The position numbers were made by a program, and so were the translations under genes. The notes under the pieces are model-generated. The model was not told where the DNA came from and did not search any database. It saw nothing but the letters and a program-made list of their open reading frames with translations. Below are positions 39,041-48,651 of a DNA stretch of 64,000 nt, in pieces; the stretch's first letter is position 1; each line of letters starts with the position of its first letter. Source of the stretch: Luteimonas gilva (lineage in GTDB: Bacteria; Pseudomonadota; Gammaproteobacteria; Xanthomonadales; Xanthomonadaceae); contig NZ_SZUA01000001.1 in assembly GCF_005239095.1 (NCBI RefSeq), positions 584,848-648,847 on the forward strand. The letters are read 5' to 3'.

Positions 39041-39137
39041 GTAGGAGCGGCTTCAGCCGCGAGCTCTTGATCTTGTGGGGGGCTTCAGCCCCGACAGACA
39101 TCATCAAAAAAAGCGTCGGGGCTGAAGCCCCTCCCAC
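39041..39137. repeat. Composite repeat: half GGAGCGGC unit followed by a full GGAGGGGC unit
   Basis: A single left arm GTAGGAGCGGCTTCAGCCGC plus GAGCTCTT (39041-39068) has no right partner. It is followed seven bases later by a complete GTGG element of the other family (39075-39137: GTGGGGGGCTTCAGCCCC and CGGGGCTGAAGCCCCTCCCAC). The second family appears to have inserted into or replaced the right half of the first. Located between prfB and lysS. Confidence 0.8.
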
Positions 39138-39172
39138 AATAGCCAAGCCCTGCAATCCATCAACGACTCCCG

Positions 39173-40690
39173 ATGACCGACGAAACCGCCCCGCAGACGC
39201 CCGCCGACGAGAACGCCCTGATCGCCGAACGCCGCGGCAAACTCAAAGCGCTGCGCGGGCAGGGCATCGCCTTCCCGAACGATTTCAGGCGCGTGGACCA
39301 CGCCGGCGATCTGCAGGCCGAATTCGGCGACGCCGAGCAGTGGAACGGCGAAGCCTTGGAAGCGCTCGACCGCCGGGTCGCGCTGGCCGGACGCTTGATG
39401 GCCAAGCGGGTGATGGGCAAAGCCGCGTTCGCCACGATCCAGGACGTCACCGGCCGCATCCAGCTCTTCCTGCAGTCGGCCGCGCTCGGCGAGCGCTACG
39501 ACGCGTTCAAGGGCTGGGACGTGGGCGACATCGTCGCCGCCGAAGGCACGCTGATGCGGACCAAGACCGGCGAGCTGTCGGTGAAAGCCGACACGCTGCG
39601 CCTGCTGACCAAGTCGCTGCGCCCGCTGCCGGACAAGTGGCACGGTTTGAGCGATGTGGAGCAGCGCTACCGCCAACGCTACGTCGACCTGATCGTCACG
39701 CCGGAATCGCGCGAAGTCTTCGTCAAGCGCTCCAAGATCATCGCCGCGATCCGGCGTTGGCTGGATGCGAAGCGCTTCCTGGAGGTGGAAACGCCGATGA
39801 TGCATTACATCGTCGGCGGCGCCACCGCCAAGCCGTTCGTGACCCATCACAACGCGCTCGGCCTGGACCTGTACCTGCGCGTCGCGCCGGAGCTGTACCT
39901 CAAGCGCCTGGTCGTGGGCGGTTTCGAACGCGTCTACGAAATCAACCGCAACTTCCGCAACGAAGGCGTCAGCACTCGGCACAATCCCGAGTTCACCATG
40001 CTCGAGTTGTACGAGGCCTACGCCACGTACGACGAGGTGATGGACCTGACCGAGTCGATGATCCGCGACGTCGCCCAGGAAACGCTGGGCACCACCGCGC
40101 TGCAATGGGAAGGCAACGCGATCGACGTCGGCCCGCGTTTCCGCCGCTGGAAGCTGGAAGAGGCCGTGCGCGAGCTCAATCCGCAGATCAGCGCGGCCGA
40201 CTGCCGCGACCGCGATGCGCTCGCCAGGCACTGCGCGGCCCTGAAGGTCCCGGTGAAGGCGGGTTACGGTTGGGGCAAGCTGCTGCTGGAGATTTTCGAG
40301 AAGACCGTCGAACACGGCCTTATCCAACCGACTTTCATCACCCATTACCCGGTCGAGGTGTCGCCGCTGGCGCGCGAGTCGGATACCGAGCCGGGCATCA
40401 CCGACCGCTTCGAACTGTTCGTCGGCGGCAAGGAGCTCGCGAACGGCTTCTCCGAGCTCAACGACCCCGAAGACCAGGCCGAGCGGTTCCGCGCCCAGGT
40501 CGACGCCAAGGCCGGCGGCGACGACGAGGCCATGCATTACGACGCCGACTACATCCGCGCCTTGGAAGTCGGCCTGCCGCCGACCGGCGGGCTGGGGGTG
40601 GGGATCGATCGCCTGGTAATGCTGCTGACCGATTCAGACTCGATCCGCGACGTGCTGCTGTTCCCGTACATGCGCCCCGAAGCGGGGTGA
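39173..40690 (+). CDS. lysS: Lysyl-tRNA synthetase, class II
   Basis: 505 residues. An N-terminal OB-fold anticodon-binding domain (about 60-160, with [28 protein letters not shown]) precedes the class II core. Motif 1 lies around [22 protein letters not shown], motif 2 is [28 protein letters not shown] and motif 3 is [32 protein letters not shown]. It charges tRNA-Lys. The prfB-lysS pairing is conserved. Confidence 0.98.
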   Translation: MTDETAPQTPADENALIAERRGKLKALRGQGIAFPNDFRRVDHAGDLQAEFGDAEQWNGEALEALDRRVALAGRLMAKRVMGKAAFATIQDVTGRIQLFLQSAALGERYDAFKGWDVGDIVAAEGTLMRTKTGELSVKADTLRLLTKSLRPLPDKWHGLSDVEQRYRQRYVDLIVTPESREVFVKRSKIIAAIRRWLDAKRFLEVETPMMHYIVGGATAKPFVTHHNALGLDLYLRVAPELYLKRLVVGGFERVYEINRNFRNEGVSTRHNPEFTMLELYEAYATYDEVMDLTESMIRDVAQETLGTTALQWEGNAIDVGPRFRRWKLEEAVRELNPQISAADCRDRDALARHCAALKVPVKAGYGWGKLLLEIFEKTVEHGLIQPTFITHYPVEVSPLARESDTEPGITDRFELFVGGKELANGFSELNDPEDQAERFRAQVDAKAGGDDEAMHYDADYIRALEVGLPPTGGLGVGIDRLVMLLTDSDSIRDVLLFPYMRPEAG

Positions 40691-40703
40691 TAGCGACGGT
40701 TGA

Positions 40704-40870
40704 GCCCCTCTCCCCGCGGGAGAGGGGTTGGGGTGAGGGTTCGGCGAAACGATGGATTCGACACTCGCGATAGAAGCCGTCGGCTCACGGTCCTTATCGC
40801 GATCCGGCCGCGTTTCGCTTCGCCGACCCTCATCCAGCGCTTCGCGCCACCTTCTCTGATGGGAGAAGCG
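40704..40870. repeat. Inverted repeat pair in the lysS-rpfG gap (CCCTCTCC / GGAGAGGGG type)
   Basis: GCCCCTCTCCCCGCGGGAGA plus GGGGTTGGGGTGAGGG (40704-40740) and, about 83 bases on, ACCCTCATCCAGCGCTTCGC with TTCTCTGATGGGAGAAG (40826-40867). This is a repeat type common in xanthomonads, here as two facing copies. The remaining 130 bases before rpfG hold no gene I can support; they contain GGCGTTCAACCTGAAGGGTT and presumably the rpfGC promoter, which I could not place with confidence. Confidence 0.7.
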
Positions 40871-40999
40871 ATGCTGGACGCCCCGAAGGCCGTTTTCGGG
40901 CGTTCCCGGCGTTCAACCTGAAGGGTTGAAACCGACCCGTAACGGCCCCTTCTGCCGGGGCTTGCCGACGAACCGCTTCAGGGTCAACATGTTGGGATT

Positions 41000-42103
41000 A
41001 TGAACGCCGTGCAAGGAAGGCTGGCAGACGGGCCACAGGGGAGCTCCGTGAATATCGTCATTGTCGACGACCAGACCTCCGCGCGGACCATGCTCCGGCA
41101 CATCATCGAGGACATCACCCCGGCGTTGTCGGTCAGCGACTTCGGCGACGCCGAGGCTGCGCTCAAATGGTGCGACCACAACCGCCCGGACTTGTTGCTG
41201 CTCGATTACCGCATGCCGGGCATGGACGGGCTGGAATTCGCCCGCCGCTTCCGCCGCGCGCCCTCGCACCGCGACGTACCGATCGTGCTGGTCACCGTGG
41301 TCGGCGACGAGCCGGTGCGGCAGGCGGCGCTGGAGGCGGGGGTGATCGATTTCCTGGTCAAGCCGGTGCGTCCGCGCGAGCTGCGCGCGCGTTGCAAGAA
41401 CCTCCTGCAGTTGCGCCAGCAGACCGAGAACGTCAAGCAGCGCGCGCTGTCGCTGGAGCAACGCCTGCTGTCGAGCATGCACGAGGTCGAAGAGCGCGAA
41501 CGCGAAACGCTGTCGCGCCTGGCCCGCGCCATCGAATACCGAGATGTCGGCACCAGCGCTTTCCTGGAACGCATGGCCCACGTCGCCGGCCTGATCGCCG
41601 AGCACTTGGGCATGTTCGAGGACGAAGTGCGCGTGCTGGAGATGGCCGCGCCCTTGCACGACATGGGCAAGATCGCGATCCCCGATTCGATCCTGCTCAA
41701 GCCCGGCCCGCTCAACGACGAAGAGCTGACCGTGATGCGCAGCCATCCGCGGATCGGCTACGAACTGCTCAACGACAGCCAGAACCGCTTCATCCAGATG
41801 GGCGCGATCATCGCCCTGCGCCATCACGAACGCTACGACGGCAGCGGCTATCCGGACGGACTGGCGGGCGAGGCGATCCCGATCGAAGCCCGGATCGTCG
41901 CGGTGGCCGACGTGTTCGACGCCCTGATCTCGCCGCGCCCGTACAAGGACCCGTGGAGCATCGACGCGGCCTTGGCCTATCTTTACGCCCAGCGCGGCCG
42001 CCTGTTCGATCCGAACTGCGTAGACGCCCTGGTGCGCAACCGCGCCAGGCTTGAGGACATCTGCCAACGCTTCTCGGGCAACCGGAGGCCGGGGTTGAAC
42101 TGA
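41000..42103 (+). CDS. rpfG: Response regulator RpfG, cyclic-di-GMP phosphodiesterase
   Basis: 367 residues. The receiver domain (about 18-135) has the phosphoryl acceptor Asp69 in LLLLDYRMPGMDG and the Lys in FLVKPVRPREL. A coiled coil precedes the HD-GYP domain (about 165-355), with the metal-binding HD pair His220-Asp221 in PLHDMGKIAIPD, and HHERYDGSGYPDGL (GYP at 283-285). Phosphorelay from RpfC activates degradation of cyclic-di-GMP, which links DSF sensing to exoenzymes, biofilm and motility. An in-frame GTG at 41048 has a much better ribosome site (AGGGGAG) and may be the true start. One base separates it from rpfC. Confidence 0.97.
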   Translation: MNAVQGRLADGPQGSSVNIVIVDDQTSARTMLRHIIEDITPALSVSDFGDAEAALKWCDHNRPDLLLLDYRMPGMDGLEFARRFRRAPSHRDVPIVLVTVVGDEPVRQAALEAGVIDFLVKPVRPRELRARCKNLLQLRQQTENVKQRALSLEQRLLSSMHEVEERERETLSRLARAIEYRDVGTSAFLERMAHVAGLIAEHLGMFEDEVRVLEMAAPLHDMGKIAIPDSILLKPGPLNDEELTVMRSHPRIGYELLNDSQNRFIQMGAIIALRHHERYDGSGYPDGLAGEAIPIEARIVAVADVFDALISPRPYKDPWSIDAALAYLYAQRGRLFDPNCVDALVRNRARLEDICQRFSGNRRPGLN

Positions 42104-42104
42104 G

Positions 42105-44252
42105 ATGGAGCTCTCGCTGTCCGCCTTGAAGCAGCGCTTGGCGCACCGCCCGGACAGCGAGCATGGGCAGGCCATCGTGCGTTTGGCGATCGCCGTGCTG
42201 ATCCTGATCTATCTGTGGGGCCTGCAGGAGTTCGGCGACAACGCCAACGTCGGCCCGATGCTGTTGGTGATGGCGATCGAAACCCTGGTCGGTTTCGGTT
42301 TGCTCGCCGGCATCGTGGTCTCGCCCGGGGTGTCGCACACCCGGCGCTGGATCGGCATGCTGGCCGACAACACGACGCTCGCGGTGCTGATGTCTCTGAA
42401 CGCCGACGCGCTCGCGCCGCTGTACGTGATCACGATGTGGGTGACCATCGGCAACGGTCTGCGTTACGGCACCCGCTATCTGTTCTCGGCGGTGGCGGTG
42501 GCGGCTTGCGGGTTCATGGCCGTGATCCTGGCCAACGACTACTGGCGCCAGCAGCCGGCGCTGGCTTGGGGATTGTGGGTCGGCCTGATCGCGATCCCGG
42601 GCTATCTGTCCTCGCTGCTCAAGAGCCTGCAGCGCGTCACCGAGGAAGCGCGCCGCGCCAACGCGGCCAAGACCCGCTTCTTGGCCAATATGAGCCACGA
42701 GTTCCGCTCGCCGCTCAACGGCATCATCGGCATGGCCGAGCTGATGCGCGGCACCAAGCTGGGGCCCGAGCAGAAGGAATACGCGGAAGTCATCCACACC
42801 TCGGCTCAGACCTTGCTGTTGCTGGTCGACGACGTGCTCGACATCTCGGCGATCGAGACCGGCAAGCTGCAGCGCAAGGACGCCGACTTCAACCTGGACG
42901 AGCAGATCCAGCGGCTGCAGAAGATGCTGCTGCCGCAGGCCACCGGCAAAGGCCTGGAATTGAAGGTGAACGTCGAGAAGGACGTACCGCTGCTGTTGCA
43001 CGGCGACGGCGCGCACCTGACCCAGATCCTGCTCAATCTGATGCACAACGCGATCAAGTTCACCGAGCAAGGCGAGGTATCGCTGACGGTGAAGGCGGTC
43101 GGCGCCGAAGGCGACAAGGCGCAGTTGCTGTTCTCGGTGCGCGATACCGGCATCGGCATACCCGAAGACGCCAAAGAGCGCATCTTCGGTGCCTTCGAAC
43201 AGGTCGATAGCGGCCCGACGCGGCGTTTCGGCGGCACCGGCCTGGGTACCACCATCGCCAAGACCCTGGCGCATCTGCTGGAAGGCGAAATCGGCCTGGA
43301 AGACAACCCCGGCGGCGGCAGCCATTTCTGGGTGCGGTTGCCCATGCTGGTGCGTCGCGGCGAAACGCGGCGCGAGGGCGAGGAAGGTAGCGGCAATATC
43401 GTCGCCTTCGACGATCCTTTCATCCGCCACAAGGCGCGCGTGCGTCCGTTGCGGATCCTAATCGCCGACGACCAGCACGCCAACCGCACCGTGGTGACCC
43501 GCATCCTCGAACGGGCGGGGCACAAGGTGCAGGCGGCCAACGACGGCGAGCAGGCTTTGGACATGATCGAGGTCGGCAACGTCGACTTGGCCGTGATCGA
43601 CATGCACATGCCTCAGTTGAGCGGTTTGGACGTGATCCGCCAGCTGCGCTTCATGCAGGCCGGCGGCAAGCGCACGCCGATCATCGTGCTCAGCGCGGAT
43701 GCGACGCCGCAGGCATCTCGAGATGCCGAAGAAGCCGGCGCACAAGCGTTCCTGACCAAACCGGTGGTGGTGGGGCGGCTGCTGGAAACGATCGCCGACG
43801 TGATGATGCCGCAGAAGACGCCGGCGGTGCGTCCGGTGGCCGATACGATCCGGCCAGTGACCAATCCCGCGGTGTTGAAGGAACTGGCCGAGATGGGCTT
43901 GGGCGAACCCTTCCTGCGCGATTTCGTCGAGCAATGCTTGAAGGACGCTTCGGGCTGCCTGTCGGAATTGGCCCAGACCGGCAACGCTGCGCGCTGGTCC
44001 GACTATCGCGAAGTGGCGCACGCCTTCAAGGGCGTCGCCGAAAACCTGGGCGCGCAATGGATCGCGGAGCGTTGCTCGCACGTGATGCGCGCACCGGACG
44101 AAGCCTTGGCGCGCGATCATTCGCGGCTGATCGCCGAATTGACCCAGCAACTGGCCGCGGTCTCGGAACAGAGCCGCAACGAAGTGCTGCGCCTGACGCG
44201 CGCCGACAAGGACAGCCAGGATTCGCTGCCGAACCACCCGGACGCTTCCTAA
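42105..44252 (+). CDS. rpfC: Hybrid sensor kinase RpfC (DSF receptor)
   Basis: 715 residues. The N-terminal membrane domain has about five helices (residues 25-170) and a short juxtaposed N-terminus (MELSLSALKQRLAHRPDSEHG) of the kind that contacts DSF in Xanthomonas. The HisKA domain has His198 in NMSHEFRSPLNG, the same residue number as in X. campestris RpfC. HATPase follows (HNAIKFT, DTGIGIP, GGTGLGTTIA), then a receiver with Asp499 in VIDMHMPQ and an HPt domain with His639 in VAHAFKGVAE. It senses DSF and phosphorylates RpfG. In X. campestris it also restrains RpfF by direct contact. Confidence 0.97.
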   Translation: MELSLSALKQRLAHRPDSEHGQAIVRLAIAVLILIYLWGLQEFGDNANVGPMLLVMAIETLVGFGLLAGIVVSPGVSHTRRWIGMLADNTTLAVLMSLNADALAPLYVITMWVTIGNGLRYGTRYLFSAVAVAACGFMAVILANDYWRQQPALAWGLWVGLIAIPGYLSSLLKSLQRVTEEARRANAAKTRFLANMSHEFRSPLNGIIGMAELMRGTKLGPEQKEYAEVIHTSAQTLLLLVDDVLDISAIETGKLQRKDADFNLDEQIQRLQKMLLPQATGKGLELKVNVEKDVPLLLHGDGAHLTQILLNLMHNAIKFTEQGEVSLTVKAVGAEGDKAQLLFSVRDTGIGIPEDAKERIFGAFEQVDSGPTRRFGGTGLGTTIAKTLAHLLEGEIGLEDNPGGGSHFWVRLPMLVRRGETRREGEEGSGNIVAFDDPFIRHKARVRPLRILIADDQHANRTVVTRILERAGHKVQAANDGEQALDMIEVGNVDLAVIDMHMPQLSGLDVIRQLRFMQAGGKRTPIIVLSADATPQASRDAEEAGAQAFLTKPVVVGRLLETIADVMMPQKTPAVRPVADTIRPVTNPAVLKELAEMGLGEPFLRDFVEQCLKDASGCLSELAQTGNAARWSDYREVAHAFKGVAENLGAQWIAERCSHVMRAPDEALARDHSRLIAELTQQLAAVSEQSRNEVLRLTRADKDSQDSLPNHPDAS

Positions 44253-44266
44253 CGGGCCGGGCTGAC

Positions 44267-44287
44267 CACACCCGTCGCGGGTGTGGA
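44267..44287. terminator. Strong hairpin between convergent rpfC and rpfF
   Basis: CCACACCCG-TCG-CGGGTGTGG is a perfect nine-base-pair stem with a three-base loop, 14 bases after the rpfC stop and 52 bases from the rpfF stop. There is no T run right after it on either strand, so it may act as a transcript-end stabiliser or a factor-aided terminator rather than a classic intrinsic one. Confidence 0.55.
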
Positions 44288-44338
44288 CGTCCCCCTGAAT
44301 CCCCTTTGGTTTCCCCTCCCTCTAACTACCGCTCCGGC

Positions 44339-45232
44339 TTAGGCCGAAATGGCCTGTGGCGCGACTTCTTCCGCCCGACGCTGCTGGGCGCGGATCAGGC
44401 GATCCATCGTGCGCAGCGCGCGGTCGTTCAGGCGCATCGCGGCGTCTACCCATTCGGTGGTCACGGCCAGCAGTTCGTCCAAGCTGACCGGCTGGCAGGC
44501 CTGGCGGATGGTGTTCATCGAACGCAGTGCGTTGCCCATGCGCTTGTGCTTGCGGATCAGTTCGCGCGCGAACGCCTGGCCTTCGCCCTTCGGCACCACG
44601 TAGTCGACCACGCCCATCTGCAGCAGTTCTTCGACCGGATAGACGCGCGCGTCCAGCATCATGCGCTCGGCCTTGGCCGCCGGCACGCGCCGGGTCAAGA
44701 AGGTGTAGGCGCCCATGCCCGGGAACAGATCGAACAGCACTTCCGGGAAGCCCATTCCGGCGCCTTCCTCGGCGATGATGGTGTGGCAGCACAGCGCGGC
44801 TTCGAAACCGCCGCCCAGCGCGTCGCCCTGGATCACGGCGATGCTGTGCACGCGGTCTTCGTACAGGCGCGAGAAGTTGTAGGCCACCTCCACGCACAGG
44901 CGGGCGTACTCGAGCAGGCGGCCGCGATTGCCACTGCGGATCAGGTGCGAGAACAGGGCCAGATCGCCGCCCAGGTTGAAAACGTTGGCGTCGTCCGAAG
45001 CCAACACGAGATGATGGATGCCGGCCTTCGGATCAGAATCGGCGGACAGCTTGCGGCGGATGCGTTCCTGGCCGCGTTTCATCTCCTGCAGCAGGCGCTC
45101 GGAGAAGCAGGGGTGGTAGGCCTCGGTCGGACTGGAATGCATATGCAGCCAATCGCTTTGACCGGCGTCGTCGGTGACGTGGCGGACCAAATTGGGTTCG
45201 AGAATCAGAGGAACGCGTTCGAGCAGGGACAT
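44339..45232 (-). CDS. rpfF: DSF synthase RpfF (crotonase family)
   Basis: 297 residues. The crotonase core has the oxyanion-hole segments LASDDANVFNLGGDLALF and IQGDALGGGFEAALCC. The two catalytic glutamates are Glu144 (GGGFEAAL) and Glu164 (GFPEVLFDLFPGMGAY). They correspond, with an offset of three, to Glu141 and Glu161 of X. campestris RpfF. It removes water from 3-hydroxyacyl-ACP and hydrolyses the thioester to release cis-2-unsaturated fatty acids (DSF). I start at MSLLERVPL; a longer frame upstream lacks support. It converges on rpfC. Confidence 0.97.
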   Translation of the reverse strand: MSLLERVPLILEPNLVRHVTDDAGQSDWLHMHSSPTEAYHPCFSERLLQEMKRGQERIRRKLSADSDPKAGIHHLVLASDDANVFNLGGDLALFSHLIRSGNRGRLLEYARLCVEVAYNFSRLYEDRVHSIAVIQGDALGGGFEAALCCHTIIAEEGAGMGFPEVLFDLFPGMGAYTFLTRRVPAAKAERMMLDARVYPVEELLQMGVVDYVVPKGEGQAFARELIRKHKRMGNALRSMNTIRQACQPVSLDELLAVTTEWVDAAMRLNDRALRTMDRLIRAQQRRAEEVAPQAISA

Positions 45233-45403
45233 GGCAGGGCTCCGGCAGGGTAAAGAATCAAGTAGGCAAGGACGGGCTAGCCGCCCGCGCGACGATCCTA
45301 CACCTGAACCCAAAGTAAAGATGCAAGCCGGGGCCGGGGCCGGCCCGGCGCTTGGAAGCCGTTCATTCCGCGGGAAAAATGACCCATTCGTGGCCGCTGA
45401 ACT

Positions 45404-46267
45404 TTAGATTTCGGCGGTGGCTAGGGTTTCCCGCAGCCTGGCGCTGCCCGGGGCGGAATAGCGGGCGATGACCTCGGCCGCCAACCCCGCGTCGTCGAGC
45501 TGCCAGGGGTGAAATCCGGGGCGCAGGTAGGCCAGGCAATGCTTCAACGTGCGCCAGACCATGCGGTCCCGCCAGAACAAGTGCCGGCCCAGCGCCCACC
45601 AAGTACCCGGCTTGAACAGATGCCGGTCCTGCCATAGCAGGCAGATCGCGCCCAGACCGATCAGGCCGTAGAACATGGGCAGCACCATGGTCGCGCCGAG
45701 CAGCCTCAGTGCGTACCCCGGCGCGATCGCCGCGAGCAGGTCGTAGGTCACGTGCTTGTGCTCTATCTCTTCGGCGAAATGCCATTCGAACAGCGCCCGT
45801 AATTCAGGATGCGCGGGTTCGAGGATCCGCTGCGCCAGGAATTCGTGCCCGATGTACGCATTGATGTGCTCGACGCAAGCGATCATCGACAGGCGCAGCT
45901 TGAAGGGCGTCATCGGCTCCAAGGTCTTGTACAGGAACGCGTCGGTGCGCGAACGGAAGCCGGAGATCCGGTATCCCTGGTTCTCCAGCACCCGCCAATA
46001 CCGGTAGTGCGCCGCGCCATGCATGCCTTCTTGTTGCATGAACTCGGTCGCCAACCGGCGTCGGCATGGGTCGGCGAGCAGCGGCAAGGCCCGTTTCATG
46101 CCACGGATGAAATAGCCTTCGTTGCCCGGCACGAGCAGCGTGTAGGCGTTGAGGATGTGGGTCAGCGCGGGATCGCCGCCGCACCAATGGCGGGGCGTGT
46201 CGCACGCGAACTCGGGCAGAAAGCGGCGCGGCTGCAGCTGGCCGGGGCCGGCGTCGGTTGAGCGCAT
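45404..46267 (-). CDS. Predicted metal-dependent hydrolase (PF10118-like) in the rpf cluster
   Basis: 287 residues. Family-typical metal-ligand motifs are repeated along a helical bundle: EFMQQEGMHGAAHYRYW, CVEHINAYIGHEFLAQ and FEWHFAEEIEHKHVTYD. The Glu/His pairs (E..H, EH, EIEHKH) suggest a ferritin-like two-metal site. One or two hydrophobic segments near residues 180-205 (LGATMVLPMFYGLIGLGAICLL) could anchor it in the membrane. The family is annotated as hydrolase without solid biochemistry. It lies between rpfF and rpfB on the same strand, where X. campestris has no gene. A role in making or modifying the fatty-acid signal is an attractive guess only. Confidence 0.86.
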   Translation of the reverse strand: MRSTDAGPGQLQPRRFLPEFACDTPRHWCGGDPALTHILNAYTLLVPGNEGYFIRGMKRALPLLADPCRRRLATEFMQQEGMHGAAHYRYWRVLENQGYRISGFRSRTDAFLYKTLEPMTPFKLRLSMIACVEHINAYIGHEFLAQRILEPAHPELRALFEWHFAEEIEHKHVTYDLLAAIAPGYALRLLGATMVLPMFYGLIGLGAICLLWQDRHLFKPGTWWALGRHLFWRDRMVWRTLKHCLAYLRPGFHPWQLDDAGLAAEVIARYSAPGSARLRETLATAEI

Positions 46268-46353
46268 CGAGGGGCATCCTCATATTGGCATTGCCCCCGA
46301 TGGCATCGCTATTACATCACGACGATCCGGAATCGTCCCGCCGTTCGGCGCTG

Positions 46354-48036
46354 TCAGGCGCCGCCAGGCGGCGCGTCCCGCAACTCCCGGCGCAGGATCT
46401 TGCCGACGTTGGTCTTCGGCAGTTCGGTGCGGAATTCCACGTATTTGGGATGCTTGTAGCCGGTCAGGTTCTCGCGGGCGTGGGCCTTGACCTGGTCGGC
46501 GGTCAGCGCGGGATCCTTCTTCACGATGACCACTTTGACGGCCTCGCCGGACTTCTCGTCCGGCACCCCGACCGCGGCCACCTCCAGCACGCCCGGCATC
46601 GAGGCGATGACGTCCTCGACCTCGTTCGGATACACGTTGAAGCCGGACACCAGGATCATGTCCTTCTTGCGGTCGACGATGTAGAAGTAACCCTTCTCGT
46701 CCATCTTGGCCATATCGCCGGTGTGCAGCCAGCCCTCGGCGTCGATCACGTTCGCGGTCTCTTCCGGCCGTTGCCAGTAGCCCTTCATCACCTGCGGGCC
46801 CTTGATGCACAGCTCGCCGACTTCGCCCATCGGCAGTTGGCGGCCGTCCTCGTCCTTGACGCAGGCATCGGTGGAGGAGATCGGCAAGCCGATCGCGCCG
46901 TTGTATTCGGCCAGGTCGAGCGGATTGATGCAGGCGGCAGGCGAGGTTTCGGTCAGGCCGTAGGCTTCGACCAGGGTCACGCCGGTGACTTTCTTCCAGC
47001 GGTCGGCGACCGCGCGCTGCACGGCCATGGCTCCGCCCAAGGTCAGCTTGAGGTGCGAGAAATCCAGTTTGTCGAAACCGGGCGTGTTGAGCAGACCGTT
47101 GAACAGCGTGTTGACACCGGTGATGGCGCTGAACTTCACCTTGCTCAGCTCCTTGACGAAGCCGGGCATGTCGCGCGGATTGGTGATCAGGTAGTTCATG
47201 CCGCCGAACTTCATGAAGACTAGGCCGTTCGCGGTCAGTGCGAAGATGTGGTACAGCGGGATCGCGGTGATGATGATCTCTTTGCCCATCTCCATATTGG
47301 TGCCGATCCAGGCCGAGGCCTGCTGCATGTTGGCGACCAAGTTGCGATGGGTGAGCACGGCGCCCTTGGCGACGCCGGTAGTGCCGCCGGTGTATTGCAG
47401 GAAAGCGATGTCGCCCGGCTCGATGACCACCTCGGGTAGGGTGTGGCGCTGGCCCAGGGTCAGCGCGTCGTTGAAGCGGATCGCGCTCGGAATGCTGTAG
47501 TCAGGCACCATCTTCTTCACGTGCTTGAGCATGAAGTTGACGATCGCGCCCTTGGGGAAGCCGAGCATGTCGCCCAGGCCGGTGGCGATCACATGTTTCA
47601 CGTCGGTGTCGGCCAGGACCTGCTGCAAGGTGTGGCCGAAGTTGTCCAGCACCACGATCGCCTTGGCGCCGGAATCCTGCAATTGATGGCGCAGTTCGCG
47701 GGCGGTGTAGAGCGGATTGTGGTTCACCACCACCAGGCCGGCGCGCAGGATGCCGAAGGTGGCGATCGGGTACTGCAGGCAGTTGGGCATCATGATCGCG
47801 ACGCGATCGCCTTTCTTGAGCTTCAGCTCGCCCAGCAGGTAGGCGGCGAACTGGCGGCTGAGGCGGTCGATGTCGGCATAGCTGAGGACCTTGCCGAGGT
47901 TGCTGAAGGCGGGTTTGTCGCGGAACTGGTCGAACGAGGATTCCAGAACCGAGACGATCGACGGGAACTGCTCGAGATCGATGTCGGCGGGCACGCCGGC
48001 CGGATAGCTGGACAGCCAAGGACGTTCCTGGTTCAC
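46354..48036 (-). CDS. rpfB: Long-chain fatty-acid--CoA ligase RpfB/FadD
   Basis: 560 residues from GTG 48036, with GAGGGGGA eight bases ahead. The adenylate-forming domain shows the P-loop [30 protein letters not shown] and [39 protein letters not shown]. The C-terminal catalytic Lys lies in [13 protein letters not shown]. The N-terminus [15 protein letters not shown] is typical of xanthomonad RpfB. It activates fatty acids to CoA esters. In Xanthomonas it supplies or turns over DSF-related fatty acids. It is divergent from a lipoprotein gene. Confidence 0.95.
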   Translation of the reverse strand: MNQERPWLSSYPAGVPADIDLEQFPSIVSVLESSFDQFRDKPAFSNLGKVLSYADIDRLSRQFAAYLLGELKLKKGDRVAIMMPNCLQYPIATFGILRAGLVVVNHNPLYTARELRHQLQDSGAKAIVVLDNFGHTLQQVLADTDVKHVIATGLGDMLGFPKGAIVNFMLKHVKKMVPDYSIPSAIRFNDALTLGQRHTLPEVVIEPGDIAFLQYTGGTTGVAKGAVLTHRNLVANMQQASAWIGTNMEMGKEIIITAIPLYHIFALTANGLVFMKFGGMNYLITNPRDMPGFVKELSKVKFSAITGVNTLFNGLLNTPGFDKLDFSHLKLTLGGAMAVQRAVADRWKKVTGVTLVEAYGLTETSPAACINPLDLAEYNGAIGLPISSTDACVKDEDGRQLPMGEVGELCIKGPQVMKGYWQRPEETANVIDAEGWLHTGDMAKMDEKGYFYIVDRKKDMILVSGFNVYPNEVEDVIASMPGVLEVAAVGVPDEKSGEAVKVVIVKKDPALTADQVKAHARENLTGYKHPKYVEFRTELPKTNVGKILRRELRDAPPGGA

Positions 48037-48195
48037 GGCGCTTTCCCCCTCATCTCATGGTCCGTTTCGGATGGCGTTCTGCGGCGCCTGTCCGGATTGG
48101 AGCATAGGCTCTAGGGGCTGGCAAGGCGCGCTGCGATGGCCTTGAGCGGGATTGCGGACGTGTTAGCGTGCCGGCTTTCCGCATCGGGGGATTTC

Positions 48196-48642
48196 ATGGG
48201 CCAGCTCGCATCCGGTCGCGCTCGCGCATGGTTCGCGGCGGCGGCGCTGGCCTTGCTCGTGCTCGGCTGCGCCCGCACGCCGCCGGAACAAGCGCTGCGC
48301 GAGGCGATGGCCGAACTGCAGCAAGGCATCGAGGCGCGCGACGCCGGCGTCGTCGAAGAGCGTCTGGCCGAGGATTTCGTCGGGCCGGAAGGACTGGACC
48401 GGGACGGCGTGCGGCGGATGGCCGCGTTGCAGATGATGCGGCACGAGAAATTGGGCCTCACGCTCGGGCCGCTGGACATCCGCGTCCAGGAAGGCCATGC
48501 CACCGTGCGTTTCACCGCGGCCGCTACGGGCGGAAGCGGCCTGCTGCCGGATTCGGCCGAGGTGTACGAGGTGGAAACCGGTTGGCGCCTGGAGGACGGC
48601 GATTGGAAGATGACCAGCGCCAGCTGGAAACCCGGTCTTTGA
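48196..48642 (+). CDS. Lipoprotein with NTF2/SnoaL-like domain
   Basis: 148 residues. The lipobox LLVLGC puts the acylated Cys near residue 24, followed by ARTPPEQ. The rest has an NTF2-like cone fold pattern: a long helix (ALREAMAELQQGIEARDAGVVEERLAEDFVG), then strands ending in YEVETGWRLEDGDWKMTSASW, a common ending of SnoaL/DUF4440-type proteins. No catalytic residues stand out. I start at ATG 48196 after CGGGGGA; the longer frame from 48136 would hide the signal peptide. Function is unknown. Confidence 0.8.
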   Translation: MGQLASGRARAWFAAAALALLVLGCARTPPEQALREAMAELQQGIEARDAGVVEERLAEDFVGPEGLDRDGVRRMAALQMMRHEKLGLTLGPLDIRVQEGHATVRFTAAATGGSGLLPDSAEVYEVETGWRLEDGDWKMTSASWKPGL

Positions 48643-48651
48643 TTCGCTTGT

